Source of the DNA: JBDKJS01 sp039806065
GTDB lineage: Bacteria; Bacteroidota; Bacteroidia; AKYH767-A; 2013-40CM-41-45
Reading direction: 5' to 3'
Assembly (NCBI GenBank): GCA_039806065.1
Contig: JBDKJS010000035.1
Location: forward strand, 1-34,091
DNA: 34,091 bases
Numbering within the stretch: position 1 is the stretch's first letter; every line of letters starts with the position of its first letter. The notes under the pieces are model-generated. The model was not told the DNA's origin and made no database searches. It saw only the letters and a list, made by a program, of their open reading frames with translations. A program made the translations under genes and the position numbers. Positions 18,250 through 26,130 of the stretch are shown piece by piece.

Positions 18250-18963
18250 CTAATGTTTTTTTCGAACGGTACGTTGTTCGATACGTTTTTCATAATTATG
18301 GCCTTGGAAAATGCGGTGAACATAAATACCTGGTGTGTGTATTTGGTCGGGGTTAAGTGATCCATCGGGTACAAGTTCTTCTACTTCGGCAATGGTTATT
18401 TTACCGGCCATGGCCATGAGTGGGTTGAAATTGCGAGCGGTGTTTTTGTAAATAAGGTTTCCTTCGCTATCGCCTTTCCAAGCTTTAACGATTGCAAAAT
18501 CAGCTTCGAAGGCAAGTTCCATGAGGTATTCTTTTTCTTGGCCATTAAAATTAAAAACTCTGGTTTCTTTACCCAGGGCTATTTCAGTGCCTACACCAGC
18601 GGGTGTATAGATGGCTGGCATTCCATATCCAGCGGCTAAGCATCGGCTGGCCAGGGTGCCTTGGGGTATGAGCTCAACTTCTAATTCGCCACTGAGCATT
18701 TGTCTTTCAAATTCGGCATTTTCGCCCACATAGCTGCTGATCATTTTTTTAATTAATTTTTCTTGCAGCAGCAGCCCTAGCCCAAAATCATCGACCCCGG
18801 CATTGTTGCTAATACAGGTTAGGTTTTTAATTTTTTTATCTACTATGGCTGCAATACAGTTTTCGGGTATGCCGCAGAGGCCAAAGCCTCCAACCATTAA
18901 TACCATTCCATCTTTAATGCCCTCAATAGCTTGTTGGGCATTGGCAACTATTTTATTGATCAT
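18250..18963 (-). CDS. scoA: 3-oxoacid CoA-transferase subunit A
   Basis: This is the A subunit of succinyl-CoA:3-ketoacid CoA-transferase, which moves CoA between succinyl-CoA and acetoacetate in ketone-body and amino-acid use. The 237 residues match the family: a glycine-rich GGFGLCGIPENCI near the N-terminus, CISNNAGVDDFGLG, SSYVGENAEFERQ, LIPQGTLASRCLAAGYGMPAIYTPAGVGT and GNLIYKNTARNFNPLMAMAG. The catalytic glutamate sits on subunit B. No subunit B gene is adjacent: superoxide dismutase lies downstream and a lipoprotein gene upstream. The gene starts 18 bases after the lipoprotein gene, so they may share a transcript. Confidence 0.94.
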   Translation of the reverse strand: MINKIVANAQQAIEGIKDGMVLMVGGFGLCGIPENCIAAIVDKKIKNLTCISNNAGVDDFGLGLLLQEKLIKKMISSYVGENAEFERQMLSGELEVELIPQGTLASRCLAAGYGMPAIYTPAGVGTEIALGKETRVFNFNGQEKEYLMELAFEADFAIVKAWKGDSEGNLIYKNTARNFNPLMAMAGKITIAEVEELVPDGSLNPDQIHTPGIYVHRIFQGHNYEKRIEQRTVRKKH

Positions 18964-18981
18964 GCTGAGTAGTTGATTGCA

Positions 18982-19530
18982 TTATTTTATAAATATATCA
19001 AAATCGTCTATTAGAATAGGGTCTTGGCCAGCGTAAGCCACATATACTCTAAGTTCTGTTTGTTCGCTGGTGGTGATGGGCTTGTCAAATTTTAATAACG
19101 TAGAAATTTGCACCCAGGAATTTCCTTTGGTGTTATAATCGGCAATGGCACTGGATCGGAAGGAGATAGGTTTTCCATTTTCTTCTACGCTAACCACCAA
19201 ATTGCCTTGTGCTGTACTTGGGGCATAGATGTAAACTTGTGCTTTTACTTTGTCGATCGTTTTAATTTGCTGTGCCCAGAGTTTGGTGATGTAACCAAGG
19301 CTATAGGGATCAGTAGCATCTGTTTTGGAAACATATTGGCCGCTGTGGGCATGATCACTTTTAATAACTTTACTAGTATTCACCCAACCATCATATAGTT
19401 CAAGATCATTGTGCAGGGTGATGGCATATTCATTACTAGCATTGGTACAAGCAAAAAGCAAAGTGATGAGCATGCTTAAGCAGCCATTAAAGAGGAGCGA
19501 TGGACATGCGTATTTTATTTTGGAGATCAT
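18982..19530 (-). CDS. Putative lipoprotein with carbohydrate-binding-module-like beta fold
   Basis: This small exported protein has about 182 residues. I chose ATG at 19530; a TTG three codons upstream is the only alternative. The N-terminus is a lipoprotein signal ending in LLFAC, with the cysteine at residue 28 as the likely lipidation site (F at the -2 position is slightly unusual). The mature part is all beta in appearance. It has pairs such as SGQYVSKTDATDPYSLGYITKLW, a VKAQVYIYAPS strand and WVQISTLLKFDKP, and ends DPILIDDFDIFIK. This order resembles jelly-roll CBM4/9-type domains, so sugar binding is possible but not shown. It is the first gene of a possible run with scoA and sodA. 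Confidence 0.7.
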   Translation of the reverse strand: MISKIKYACPSLLFNGCLSMLITLLFACTNASNEYAITLHNDLELYDGWVNTSKVIKSDHAHSGQYVSKTDATDPYSLGYITKLWAQQIKTIDKVKAQVYIYAPSTAQGNLVVSVEENGKPISFRSSAIADYNTKGNSWVQISTLLKFDKPITTSEQTELRVYVAYAGQDPILIDDFDIFIK

Positions 19531-19610
19531 GGCTGGCAAGATTTAAGCGAAGCTGAAAATGGTTAATTTGAATTTAAGAACAAGCGATGACAAAGTTAGT
19601 TAAAAAAAAA

Positions 19611-20594
19611 TCAAGCGGTCATTTGTTTGCACCAGGCATTTACCATTGGTAATTCATCAGCCGAGAGCCAATTTTTTTTCACCATCATATGGTAGCACCG
19701 GAGCAGATTTTCCTGTAGGTATCGGGGCCCATCTTGGAGCTGCAGCTCATTAAGGGCGGTAACAATGGCATCATTGTGAAGGTATCCCTGCACTTCATCT
19801 TCAAAATCTTTGATAAGGTTATGGTCATTGCGTGCTTGTGTAACATTTACTCCAATAAATTTTAGATTCCAGCCGCAGGTCCAAAGGATGCGTTGGGCGA
19901 TGAAGCTGCGCCAAATATCAGTCATGCGAAAGCTAGCGGTGGCAGGAAGGTAAAGTAACAGGAATGCCATGCTGTGCCAATGTGTATTTTGAGAGTTGAA
20001 TGGGCAATAGCTATTGGATTTTAAAGCTACAGGAGGGCCCTCATTAAACTGAAACGGCAATGGAAGTGTGAGTCGATAAATAGCATCAACATCAGGATTG
20101 TCGTTAGCCAAGCCTTGGATGATTGGACAGACCAGGGATTCATCACTTATGGATGGTGAACTGGATGACTGTAAATGATTGAGTGCAAAACCCCGAGGCC
20201 AAATATGCTCATGGGTAAATTCTCTATAAACATTTATCCAAGGTAGATTGCCCAAGGTGCGCACTGGAGCTACTAAAGGAGGAATATCGAAAAAATGATG
20301 AAGTGGGAAATTGTCATCGTCAGTTTCAGAAATTACTTGGCAATCTTTGGCTAGCAGGTAACCCACGTTTTTGCGGGTATAATGTTTGGTAGGGAGCAAA
20401 CGAGCGAGCTCACCTCCAAGGTCCATTTGCTCATCAATGCTTATAAATTTACAACCATCTAAATTAAAGTCGGCTGGCGATTTGGTATCTCCCACTACAA
20501 TAAAATCAATTCCTTTTTGAATGCATGTCTGGGCACAGGCTTTCATTACAGGGTTGGGAGCAGCTATGCTGGTAATTACTAGGGCTTGATGCAA
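19611..20594 (-). CDS. STELLO-type (DUF288) glycosyltransferase
   Basis: This 327-residue protein resembles the STELLO/DUF288 family, known from plant Golgi proteins that affect cellulose synthase assembly and from nematodes, and also found in bacteria. The recognisable features are the N-terminal ALVITSIAAPNP with VVGDTKSP, the acidic cluster ETDDDN (90-95), and WPRGFAL (132-138), which matches the WPRG(F/L)PL of plant STELLO proteins. No signal peptide or membrane segment is seen. The start is TTG at 20594: no ATG lies between it and an upstream in-frame stop, and the family N-terminus begins here. It follows the GT2 gene by 22 bases on the same strand, so they are probably one operon. Donor and acceptor are unknown. 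Confidence 0.75.
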   Translation of the reverse strand: MHQALVITSIAAPNPVMKACAQTCIQKGIDFIVVGDTKSPADFNLDGCKFISIDEQMDLGGELARLLPTKHYTRKNVGYLLAKDCQVISETDDDNFPLHHFFDIPPLVAPVRTLGNLPWINVYREFTHEHIWPRGFALNHLQSSSSPSISDESLVCPIIQGLANDNPDVDAIYRLTLPLPFQFNEGPPVALKSNSYCPFNSQNTHWHSMAFLLLYLPATASFRMTDIWRSFIAQRILWTCGWNLKFIGVNVTQARNDHNLIKDFEDEVQGYLHNDAIVTALNELQLQDGPRYLQENLLRCYHMMVKKNWLSADELPMVNAWCKQMTA

Positions 20595-20616
20595 GGGAGT
20601 GTTCAGTTAAGAAAGG

Positions 20617-21363
20617 TTAGATATAAGTAGGCTTGAATGAGCATCTCTTTAAAAAATAGTGTGTCAATACGCTTAATGAATTTTTGATGCTTGATTGACT
20701 TACGCTGGGTGAGGGGGCTTTGTAGCGAATGGGTACTTCAATGCATTGGTACTTCCGGATCAAATACCTTATTTCGGTTTGATAGAAATGACCTTTGCTT
20801 AATAGCTGATGGTCTAATATTTTTTTAACCAGTTGATTGGTAAAACATTGATAGCCGCTGGTCATATCCTTAAGCTGAGTGCCCAGCAGTAGATTGGCAA
20901 GCAGCGTTCCACCCTTGCTTAATAATCTTCTGTTTAGTGGCCCAGCAATGCTCCCTCCATGGGTAAATCGGCTGCCGAGGGCTGCATCGTAACCTTGCAT
21001 CATAAAAAATAAAAAGTCAGTAAGGTATTTAGGGTCGTGGCTCAATCCGGCATCCATTTCCATAATAAAATGGTGATTGTTATCAAAAGCAGCTTTATAA
21101 CCTCGGATATAAGCATCTACTACATTTTTATTTTCAGGAGCCCAAACAAAATTAAATCTCCTATCAAGCAATGCGAGGTTTTTGCAGAGATCGGCTGTAG
21201 CATCCTTACTTACAGTATCCACCACTAGGTATACGGTACCGCTTTGGAGGTAGTTGAGTGTTTTGGTGAGTTCCTGAATAAAGAGGTCAAATTCTTTTTC
21301 TTCATTGGCCATGGGCACTAACAAAGCCCAATCAATCTTGCTATAATCTATTTGATGCATCAT
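20617..21363 (-). CDS. GT2 family glycosyltransferase, DPM1-like
   Basis: This 248-residue GT-A fold enzyme is close to dolichol/polyprenol-phosphate sugar transferases. The N-terminus has LLVPMANEEKEFDLFI and VYLVVDTVSKDAT. The central motif reads EMDAGLSHDPKYL, where classical DPM1 enzymes have DADLSHHP; the second aspartate of the DxD is thus glycine. LGSRFTHGG, NRRLLSKGGTLLANLLL and DMTSGYQCF follow, all normal for the family. There are no C-terminal membrane helices, so it is probably peripheral. It is the first gene of a two-gene unit with the STELLO-type transferase and is divergent from the hydrolase gene. It may charge a lipid carrier whose sugar the partner uses (inference). Confidence 0.85.
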   Translation of the reverse strand: MMHQIDYSKIDWALLVPMANEEKEFDLFIQELTKTLNYLQSGTVYLVVDTVSKDATADLCKNLALLDRRFNFVWAPENKNVVDAYIRGYKAAFDNNHHFIMEMDAGLSHDPKYLTDFLFFMMQGYDAALGSRFTHGGSIAGPLNRRLLSKGGTLLANLLLGTQLKDMTSGYQCFTNQLVKKILDHQLLSKGHFYQTEIRYLIRKYQCIEVPIRYKAPSPSVSQSSIKNSLSVLTHYFLKRCSFKPTYI

Positions 21364-21376
21364 AAAAACGGAAGCG

Positions 21377-21411
21377 CAAATTAAATAAATTAATTTATTG
21401 CTTGCGTCAAA
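21377..21411 (-). promoter_or_regulatory. Possible promoter of the GT2-STELLO unit with a 16-bp palindrome between its boxes
   Basis: On the minus strand TTAATTTG (21384-21377) matches TAnnTTTG at all but one position, and TTTG (21411-21408) is a -33 candidate at the long spacing of 23 bases. A perfect palindrome, AATAAATTAATTTATT, fills 21384-21399 between them. A bound repressor could block this promoter, but A/T palindromes also arise by chance in such DNA. Confidence 0.35.
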
Positions 21412-21501
21412 GAAAAAAGTATAAAAAAAGTCTGAATGCTGTTAGGTATTAGAAAAAATAGTTAGTTTAGCACAAACTAAAAACTAAAAAAATTAACTCT
21501 G

Positions 21502-23073
21502 ATGAAAAGACATTTACGTTTACTCTGTATGGCTGCGTTATGCTTTATAGGCTACAGCAGTGCAAACGCTCAAGCGGGGCGCTACCTTTCCGAAGTATTT
21601 CCTGATGCGCAAAAAGCTGCGGGCGTAGTTTATAGCTACAACTACCAGTTTTTAACTGGCGCACCGGTAAAAATTCCATTGGCCATGGATGTGTACACCC
21701 CAAGTGGTGTTGCAGATCCAGTAACCGAAAGACCATTGGTAATTTACTTACACACAGGTAGCTTTTTACCAACAGTGATCAATTCTAATCCAACCGGTAA
21801 TAGAGGCGATAGCACTGTTGCCGAAATGTGTCGTCAGTTTGCCCGCAGGGGTTATGTGGCGGCAGCAGCATCTTACCGTTTAGGATGGAATCCTACCAGT
21901 GGCGATTTGGATGTTAGAAAAGGTTCACTACTCCAAGCAGTTTACCGTGCCATTATTGATGTAAAATCATGTGTTCGCTATTTTAACCGCACGGCAGCTA
22001 ACGGCAATCCATACGGTGTAGACACTACAAAAATTATTTTGGCAGGACAAGGTACCGGTGGTTACATAGCACTAGCCTATGCATCATTGGATGATGCTGG
22101 TGAAATATCACTGACTAAATTTTTATCGCAAACTACTAATCCTGCTTATGGATTTACTGCTGGGCAATCCTACGTGAACCAAGCTATTTGGGGAAATTTT
22201 GATGGCACAGGTGGTGCACCAGGCTTCAATGTAAATGACCCTGATACCATCAACCTAGGTTATGGTACTGATATTCACTTCGCATTTAACATGGGCGGTG
22301 CTATTGGTGATAGTAGTTGGTTAGAAGCGGGAGATGTACCGATGGTGGCATTCCACGTTACGAATGATCCATTTGCACCCTATGGAGATGGACCGGTATT
22401 TGTTCCTACCAATCCACCGCAATATGTGGTTGATGTGAGTGGATCACAAACAGTAGTTCGTTTGGCCAATCAATTAGGTAACAATGCATGTTTTGCAAGT
22501 GCTGGCTTTACTGATCCATACACCCAAAGAGCCAACGCTATCAATGGTGGCTGGGAAGGCTTATTTCCATTAGAGCGTCCCGTAAATCCCCTAACAGGAT
22601 TGGGTGAAGCAGGTCCATGGGAGTGGTTTGATAGTACTTCGCTACAAGGCTATGCTCAGTTAATAGGACTGCCTGCACAAGCAGGTCAAAATGCTTATAA
22701 TAATGGCTTGCTCACCAATCCAGATATGAGCAAGGCCAAAGGAATGGCTTATATTGATACCATTCAAAATTATGTAAATCCGCGAATAGCACTTTGCTTG
22801 AGCTTGCCTACTGGTCTTAACAATGAAATACTGGCTAGCAATACCAACGTGTATCCAAACCCTGCTACTGATGTGGTTACCATTCAACTTCCAACTGGTG
22901 TAACAGCCAAGCGTGTTACCATGACCGATTTAATGGGAAGAGTGGTGATTAACCAATTAGGCAATGAGCTAAACAAAGTATCAATTGTTACCACTCAATT
23001 GAATGCTGGCATGTACACCATTCAGCTGGTAACCAGTGCTGGAAGTGTAGCCAAAAAAGTTACCATTCAATAA
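21502..23073 (+). CDS. Secreted alpha/beta-hydrolase-like protein lacking the nucleophile serine, T9SS sorting domain
   Basis: This protein of 523 residues has a signal peptide ending at SANAQA. The alpha/beta-hydrolase fold is clear: LVIYLHTGSF (79-88, oxyanion region), RRGYVAAAASYRLGW, AIIDVKSCVRYF and TKIILAGQGTGGYIAL. In the last block the nucleophile elbow normally reads GxSxG, but here it is G182-Q-G184-T-G186, so glycine replaces the catalytic serine. The C-terminus (about 449-523, VYPNPATDVVTIQLP to KKVTIQ) is a type A T9SS domain, so the protein acts at the surface or outside. It may be a binding protein built on an esterase fold, or use another mechanism. A strong terminator follows. 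Confidence 0.85.
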   Translation: MKRHLRLLCMAALCFIGYSSANAQAGRYLSEVFPDAQKAAGVVYSYNYQFLTGAPVKIPLAMDVYTPSGVADPVTERPLVIYLHTGSFLPTVINSNPTGNRGDSTVAEMCRQFARRGYVAAAASYRLGWNPTSGDLDVRKGSLLQAVYRAIIDVKSCVRYFNRTAANGNPYGVDTTKIILAGQGTGGYIALAYASLDDAGEISLTKFLSQTTNPAYGFTAGQSYVNQAIWGNFDGTGGAPGFNVNDPDTINLGYGTDIHFAFNMGGAIGDSSWLEAGDVPMVAFHVTNDPFAPYGDGPVFVPTNPPQYVVDVSGSQTVVRLANQLGNNACFASAGFTDPYTQRANAINGGWEGLFPLERPVNPLTGLGEAGPWEWFDSTSLQGYAQLIGLPAQAGQNAYNNGLLTNPDMSKAKGMAYIDTIQNYVNPRIALCLSLPTGLNNEILASNTNVYPNPATDVVTIQLPTGVTAKRVTMTDLMGRVVINQLGNELNKVSIVTTQLNAGMYTIQLVTSAGSVAKKVTIQ

Positions 23074-23093
23074 GAATAATTCATTATTAATTG

Positions 23094-23128
23094 AAAAGAC
23101 TGCCCTTATCTTTGGGCAGTCTTTTTTT
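23094..23128 (+). terminator. Intrinsic terminator after the hydrolase gene
   Basis: Arms AAAAGACTGCCC (23094-23105) and GGGCAGTCTTTT (23114-23125) form a 12-bp stem with an 8-base loop, followed by a T-run to 23128. The run ends only 6 bases before the ATG of the next gene. Confidence 0.92.
23107..23114 (+). promoter_or_regulatory. -7 box of the M1 aminopeptidase gene, inside the terminator loop
   Basis: TATCTTTG is a perfect TAnnTTTG box and spans the loop and the first base of the right arm of the preceding terminator. The ATG at 23135 lies 20 bases downstream. No good -33 element sits at the standard distance; a TTG at 23091-23093 is too close (13 bases). Confidence 0.5.
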
Positions 23129-23134
23129 ATTTCC

Positions 23135-25651
23135 ATGGCATCCATTCTCAAAGTTTATTTTACCACTGCGCTTTTAGTATTACTATCCTTAGCGGGGTGC
23201 AAAACACTACAAAAAACTGGCAAAAGCAAGGAGCCACAGCGCATCTACCCAGCATCACCGTATAGGGACTCACCTAGTTTGCAATGGAATTTAGTACATA
23301 CCAAGTTGGAAATTAAACCTGATTTTGAGCATGCGCAAATCAACGGTAAAGCCTATCTGTGGCTAAGCGTCAAAGGCAAAGTGCAACAACACCTGATCTT
23401 AGATGCCCAAAATATGCTTATAGACACCGTAGTACTTAATGGCAACAGTCCCTTTTCAATAAAATATTTGTATGATAATAAAAATTTAAAAATAAATTTT
23501 TCAAACCCCTTGTCAGACGGTGAACAAGTGCAACTGGCCATAACCTATCGTACTCAACTTAAAGACCGCATCACTGATGGCGATGGTTTTTACTTTATCA
23601 ATGCTGATTCAAAATGTGAATCGAAGCCCACCCAAATGTGGACACAAGGGCAAACCCAATACAATTCTAAATGGTTTCCTACGATTGATGCACCCAATCA
23701 GCGTACTACTCATGAAATTTACATCACCATTGATAGTGCTTATACTAGTTTGAGTAATGGATTGCTGCTAAATACCACTTATCACAATGACGGTACAAAA
23801 ACTGATTATTGGAAACAAAGTTTGCCTCATGCGCCTTACCTTACGGCTATTGTTATTGGAAAATTTAATTGTATAGCAGATCGATGGCAGCACATAGGAT
23901 TGAAATACTGTGTAGCCCCTGATTATGCCAGCACTGCCCAACTCACATTTGGAAAAACTCCAACTATGATGAGTTTTTTTTCAAATTTATTTGGATTTTC
24001 ATTTCCCTGGGAGCATTATACTCAAGTGGTGGTAAACGATTATTTGAGTGGAGCCATGGAAAACACAGGATGTGTGATCTACATGCAGGCAATGCTACAA
24101 ACGGCATCAGAATATGCTGACGATAATTTTGAAGAATATGTTGTACACGAATTAGCACATCAATGGTTTGGCAACTGTGTGGGAACGGAGAGCTGGGCAA
24201 ACATTAGCATCAACGAAGGTTTTGCCACCTATGCTGAGTACTTATGGCAAGCATATGCTTACGGTCGCGACACTGCAGACCATGTTTTGCAAAAACAAAT
24301 GGCATCAAGTTTAAGAGCGGTAGCTGCCCATGACAGACCGGTAGTAGATTTTCATTATAACAATGCCGAAGATTTATTTGATGGCATTAGCTATGAAAAA
24401 GGTGCACATATACTTCACATGCTACGCAGTTATTTAACAGATGAAATATTTTTTAAAGCCATAAAAATATTGTTTGAGCGGCATTCATTTTCCCCAATAG
24501 AGGTTACCCATTGGCGCTTGGCGTGTGAAGCTGCAAGTGGCGAAGATTTGAATTGGTTTTTTAATCAATGGTATTATGATAAAGGGAGGCCCTATGTAAA
24601 AATTAACTATCAATTTAATGAAGATACGACTGCAGTAAAATTGATGATGCAACAGAAGCAAGATCTTACCAAGAATCCAATGTACACGTTACCAGTTAGG
24701 ATTGATTTCTATTTGGCAAATGGCGAAGTATTGACTCGAGAAGTGGTTCTGGCTCATTTAGCGGATACCTTTAATTTCAGTTTTGAAAAACCAGTTTTAT
24801 TAGTCAACGTAGATGCAGACAAAGCCTTATACTGGCTCAAAGAGGATTTAAAACCTGCTGCCATGTGGCACCGTCAGTATTATTTGGCTCCATTATTCAA
24901 AGATAGATACGAAGTAATTAAATATGTAAAAACGCTGGGAAAGCCAAACTCAATAGAGCATCATTGGCTTGTTGAAATTTTGAATGATCGCAATCCTTCA
25001 TTGCGAGAAGAAGCATTGCGTGCTATTGACAAGGCTAGTGCTAGTTGCCAAGCCAAAGCCAGGTCGAAGATCATGACCATGGTCTTACAAGATTCTGATC
25101 CAGGAGTTCGATTAACAGCGTTGCAATCCTTACACCAATCAGCCTTGCTTAGTGATGAGTTATTGCAACAAATGTTGAAAGATAGTAGCAGGATGGTAGT
25201 AGCCACAGCCATACTTTACGATGCTGAAAGTGATCCTACCCATATGGAGTCATTGGTTGCGAGCTGGGAGCACGACCCACATCCTAGTGTGGTGTATGCA
25301 GTAGCGCAACTAAAAGCTACATTGGCTCAGGAAAAAGATACGCTGTGGTTTAAGAAAAAAATGATCAGCAGCAAAGAAATTTATCTTGATGAAATTGCAT
25401 CAGCATATCAATCCTATGCCATTAATTTAAATAATTTCAAAATACTACAAGAGGCTGCGATGGTTTCGTTGGGTTTATACACCAATACCACACGCCCAGC
25501 CCAGCGGGTGGTAATCGCCACACTTATTGATGGCGTATTGAAAAAAATGAAGATGCGAACTGCTGAAGAGTGGCATGTAAGTGGGCAAGAATTGGAACAG
25601 GTTATAGGCCAGCTGCAATCAGCCATTCAAAAAATAAATGCTGGATTATAA
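23135..25651 (+). CDS. M1 family zinc aminopeptidase, lipoprotein
   Basis: This protein of 838 residues has a lipoprotein signal with lipobox LAGC (C22), so it should be anchored in a membrane outside the cytoplasm. It is a gluzincin aminopeptidase that removes N-terminal residues from peptides. Visible are the exopeptidase motif GAMEN (306-310), the zinc site HELAH (338-342) with the third ligand E361 exactly 18 residues on, and the transition-state tyrosine Y420 in ISYEKGAHILHML. An N-terminal beta domain precedes the catalytic domain. The C-terminal third is helical and repetitive (LREEALRAIDKAS, VRLTALQSLHQSAL), like HEAT-type repeats. Its last 6 bases overlap the end of the convergent rnhA gene, and no terminator is seen between them. 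Confidence 0.95.
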   Translation: MASILKVYFTTALLVLLSLAGCKTLQKTGKSKEPQRIYPASPYRDSPSLQWNLVHTKLEIKPDFEHAQINGKAYLWLSVKGKVQQHLILDAQNMLIDTVVLNGNSPFSIKYLYDNKNLKINFSNPLSDGEQVQLAITYRTQLKDRITDGDGFYFINADSKCESKPTQMWTQGQTQYNSKWFPTIDAPNQRTTHEIYITIDSAYTSLSNGLLLNTTYHNDGTKTDYWKQSLPHAPYLTAIVIGKFNCIADRWQHIGLKYCVAPDYASTAQLTFGKTPTMMSFFSNLFGFSFPWEHYTQVVVNDYLSGAMENTGCVIYMQAMLQTASEYADDNFEEYVVHELAHQWFGNCVGTESWANISINEGFATYAEYLWQAYAYGRDTADHVLQKQMASSLRAVAAHDRPVVDFHYNNAEDLFDGISYEKGAHILHMLRSYLTDEIFFKAIKILFERHSFSPIEVTHWRLACEAASGEDLNWFFNQWYYDKGRPYVKINYQFNEDTTAVKLMMQQKQDLTKNPMYTLPVRIDFYLANGEVLTREVVLAHLADTFNFSFEKPVLLVNVDADKALYWLKEDLKPAAMWHRQYYLAPLFKDRYEVIKYVKTLGKPNSIEHHWLVEILNDRNPSLREEALRAIDKASASCQAKARSKIMTMVLQDSDPGVRLTALQSLHQSALLSDELLQQMLKDSSRMVVATAILYDAESDPTHMESLVASWEHDPHPSVVYAVAQLKATLAQEKDTLWFKKKMISSKEIYLDEIASAYQSYAINLNNFKILQEAAMVSLGLYTNTTRPAQRVVIATLIDGVLKKMKMRTAEEWHVSGQELEQVIGQLQSAIQKINAGL

Positions 25652-26116
25652 CAGTTTGGTATTATCTGTGTCATCTGTATATCCTGTGTCATCAATTAGC
25701 TGATCGCCATCAGCTGCAGCGGTAGCAAGTTCATCGCAACGGTTGTTGTACTTATTGGCAGCGTGCCCTTTCACCCATACAAATTTTACTTGGTGTATTT
25801 TTAGTAGCGGAACCATTTGAATCCATAAGTCAGGGTTTTTGACTTTTAAGAAATTTTTCTTTTGCCATCCGGTAAGCCATTGCTTGTTGATAGCATCCAC
25901 CACATACTTACTATCGCTGTATAAGGTAATGGAACTACCAAATTTTTTCACTGCTTTTAGGGCATTAATTACACCAAGCAATTCCATTCTATTGTTAGTA
26001 GTGTATTTATATCCCTGTGCCAACTCTTTATAATGACTGCCAGCCATAAGCACAGCACCCCATCCACCAGGTCCAGGATTCCCTCTGCTAGCACCATCTG
26101 TATAAATAGTTATCAA
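25646..26116 (-). CDS. rnhA: Ribonuclease HI
   Basis: This enzyme cuts the RNA strand of RNA-DNA hybrids, for example R-loops and primers. The 156-residue protein has the catalytic acids D7 (YTDGASRGNPGPGG), E45 (NNRMELLGVINAL), D68 (LYSDSKYV) and D128 (NNRCDELATAAA), and H118 in WVKGHAANKYN. The start is TTG at 26116: an in-frame stop lies four codons upstream, no ATG intervenes, and the sequence begins with the family's ITIYTDG. It is the third gene of a minus-strand unit, 14 bases after kbl. The C-terminal tail repeats DDTG/DDTD, encoded by a 10-base direct repeat (25666-25675 and 25684-25693), and overlaps the M1 peptidase gene end by 6 bases. Confidence 0.95.
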   Translation of the reverse strand: MITIYTDGASRGNPGPGGWGAVLMAGSHYKELAQGYKYTTNNRMELLGVINALKAVKKFGSSITLYSDSKYVVDAINKQWLTGWQKKNFLKVKNPDLWIQMVPLLKIHQVKFVWVKGHAANKYNNRCDELATAAADGDQLIDDTGYTDDTDNTKLL

Positions 26117-26130
26117 ATTAGGTAATTAAA

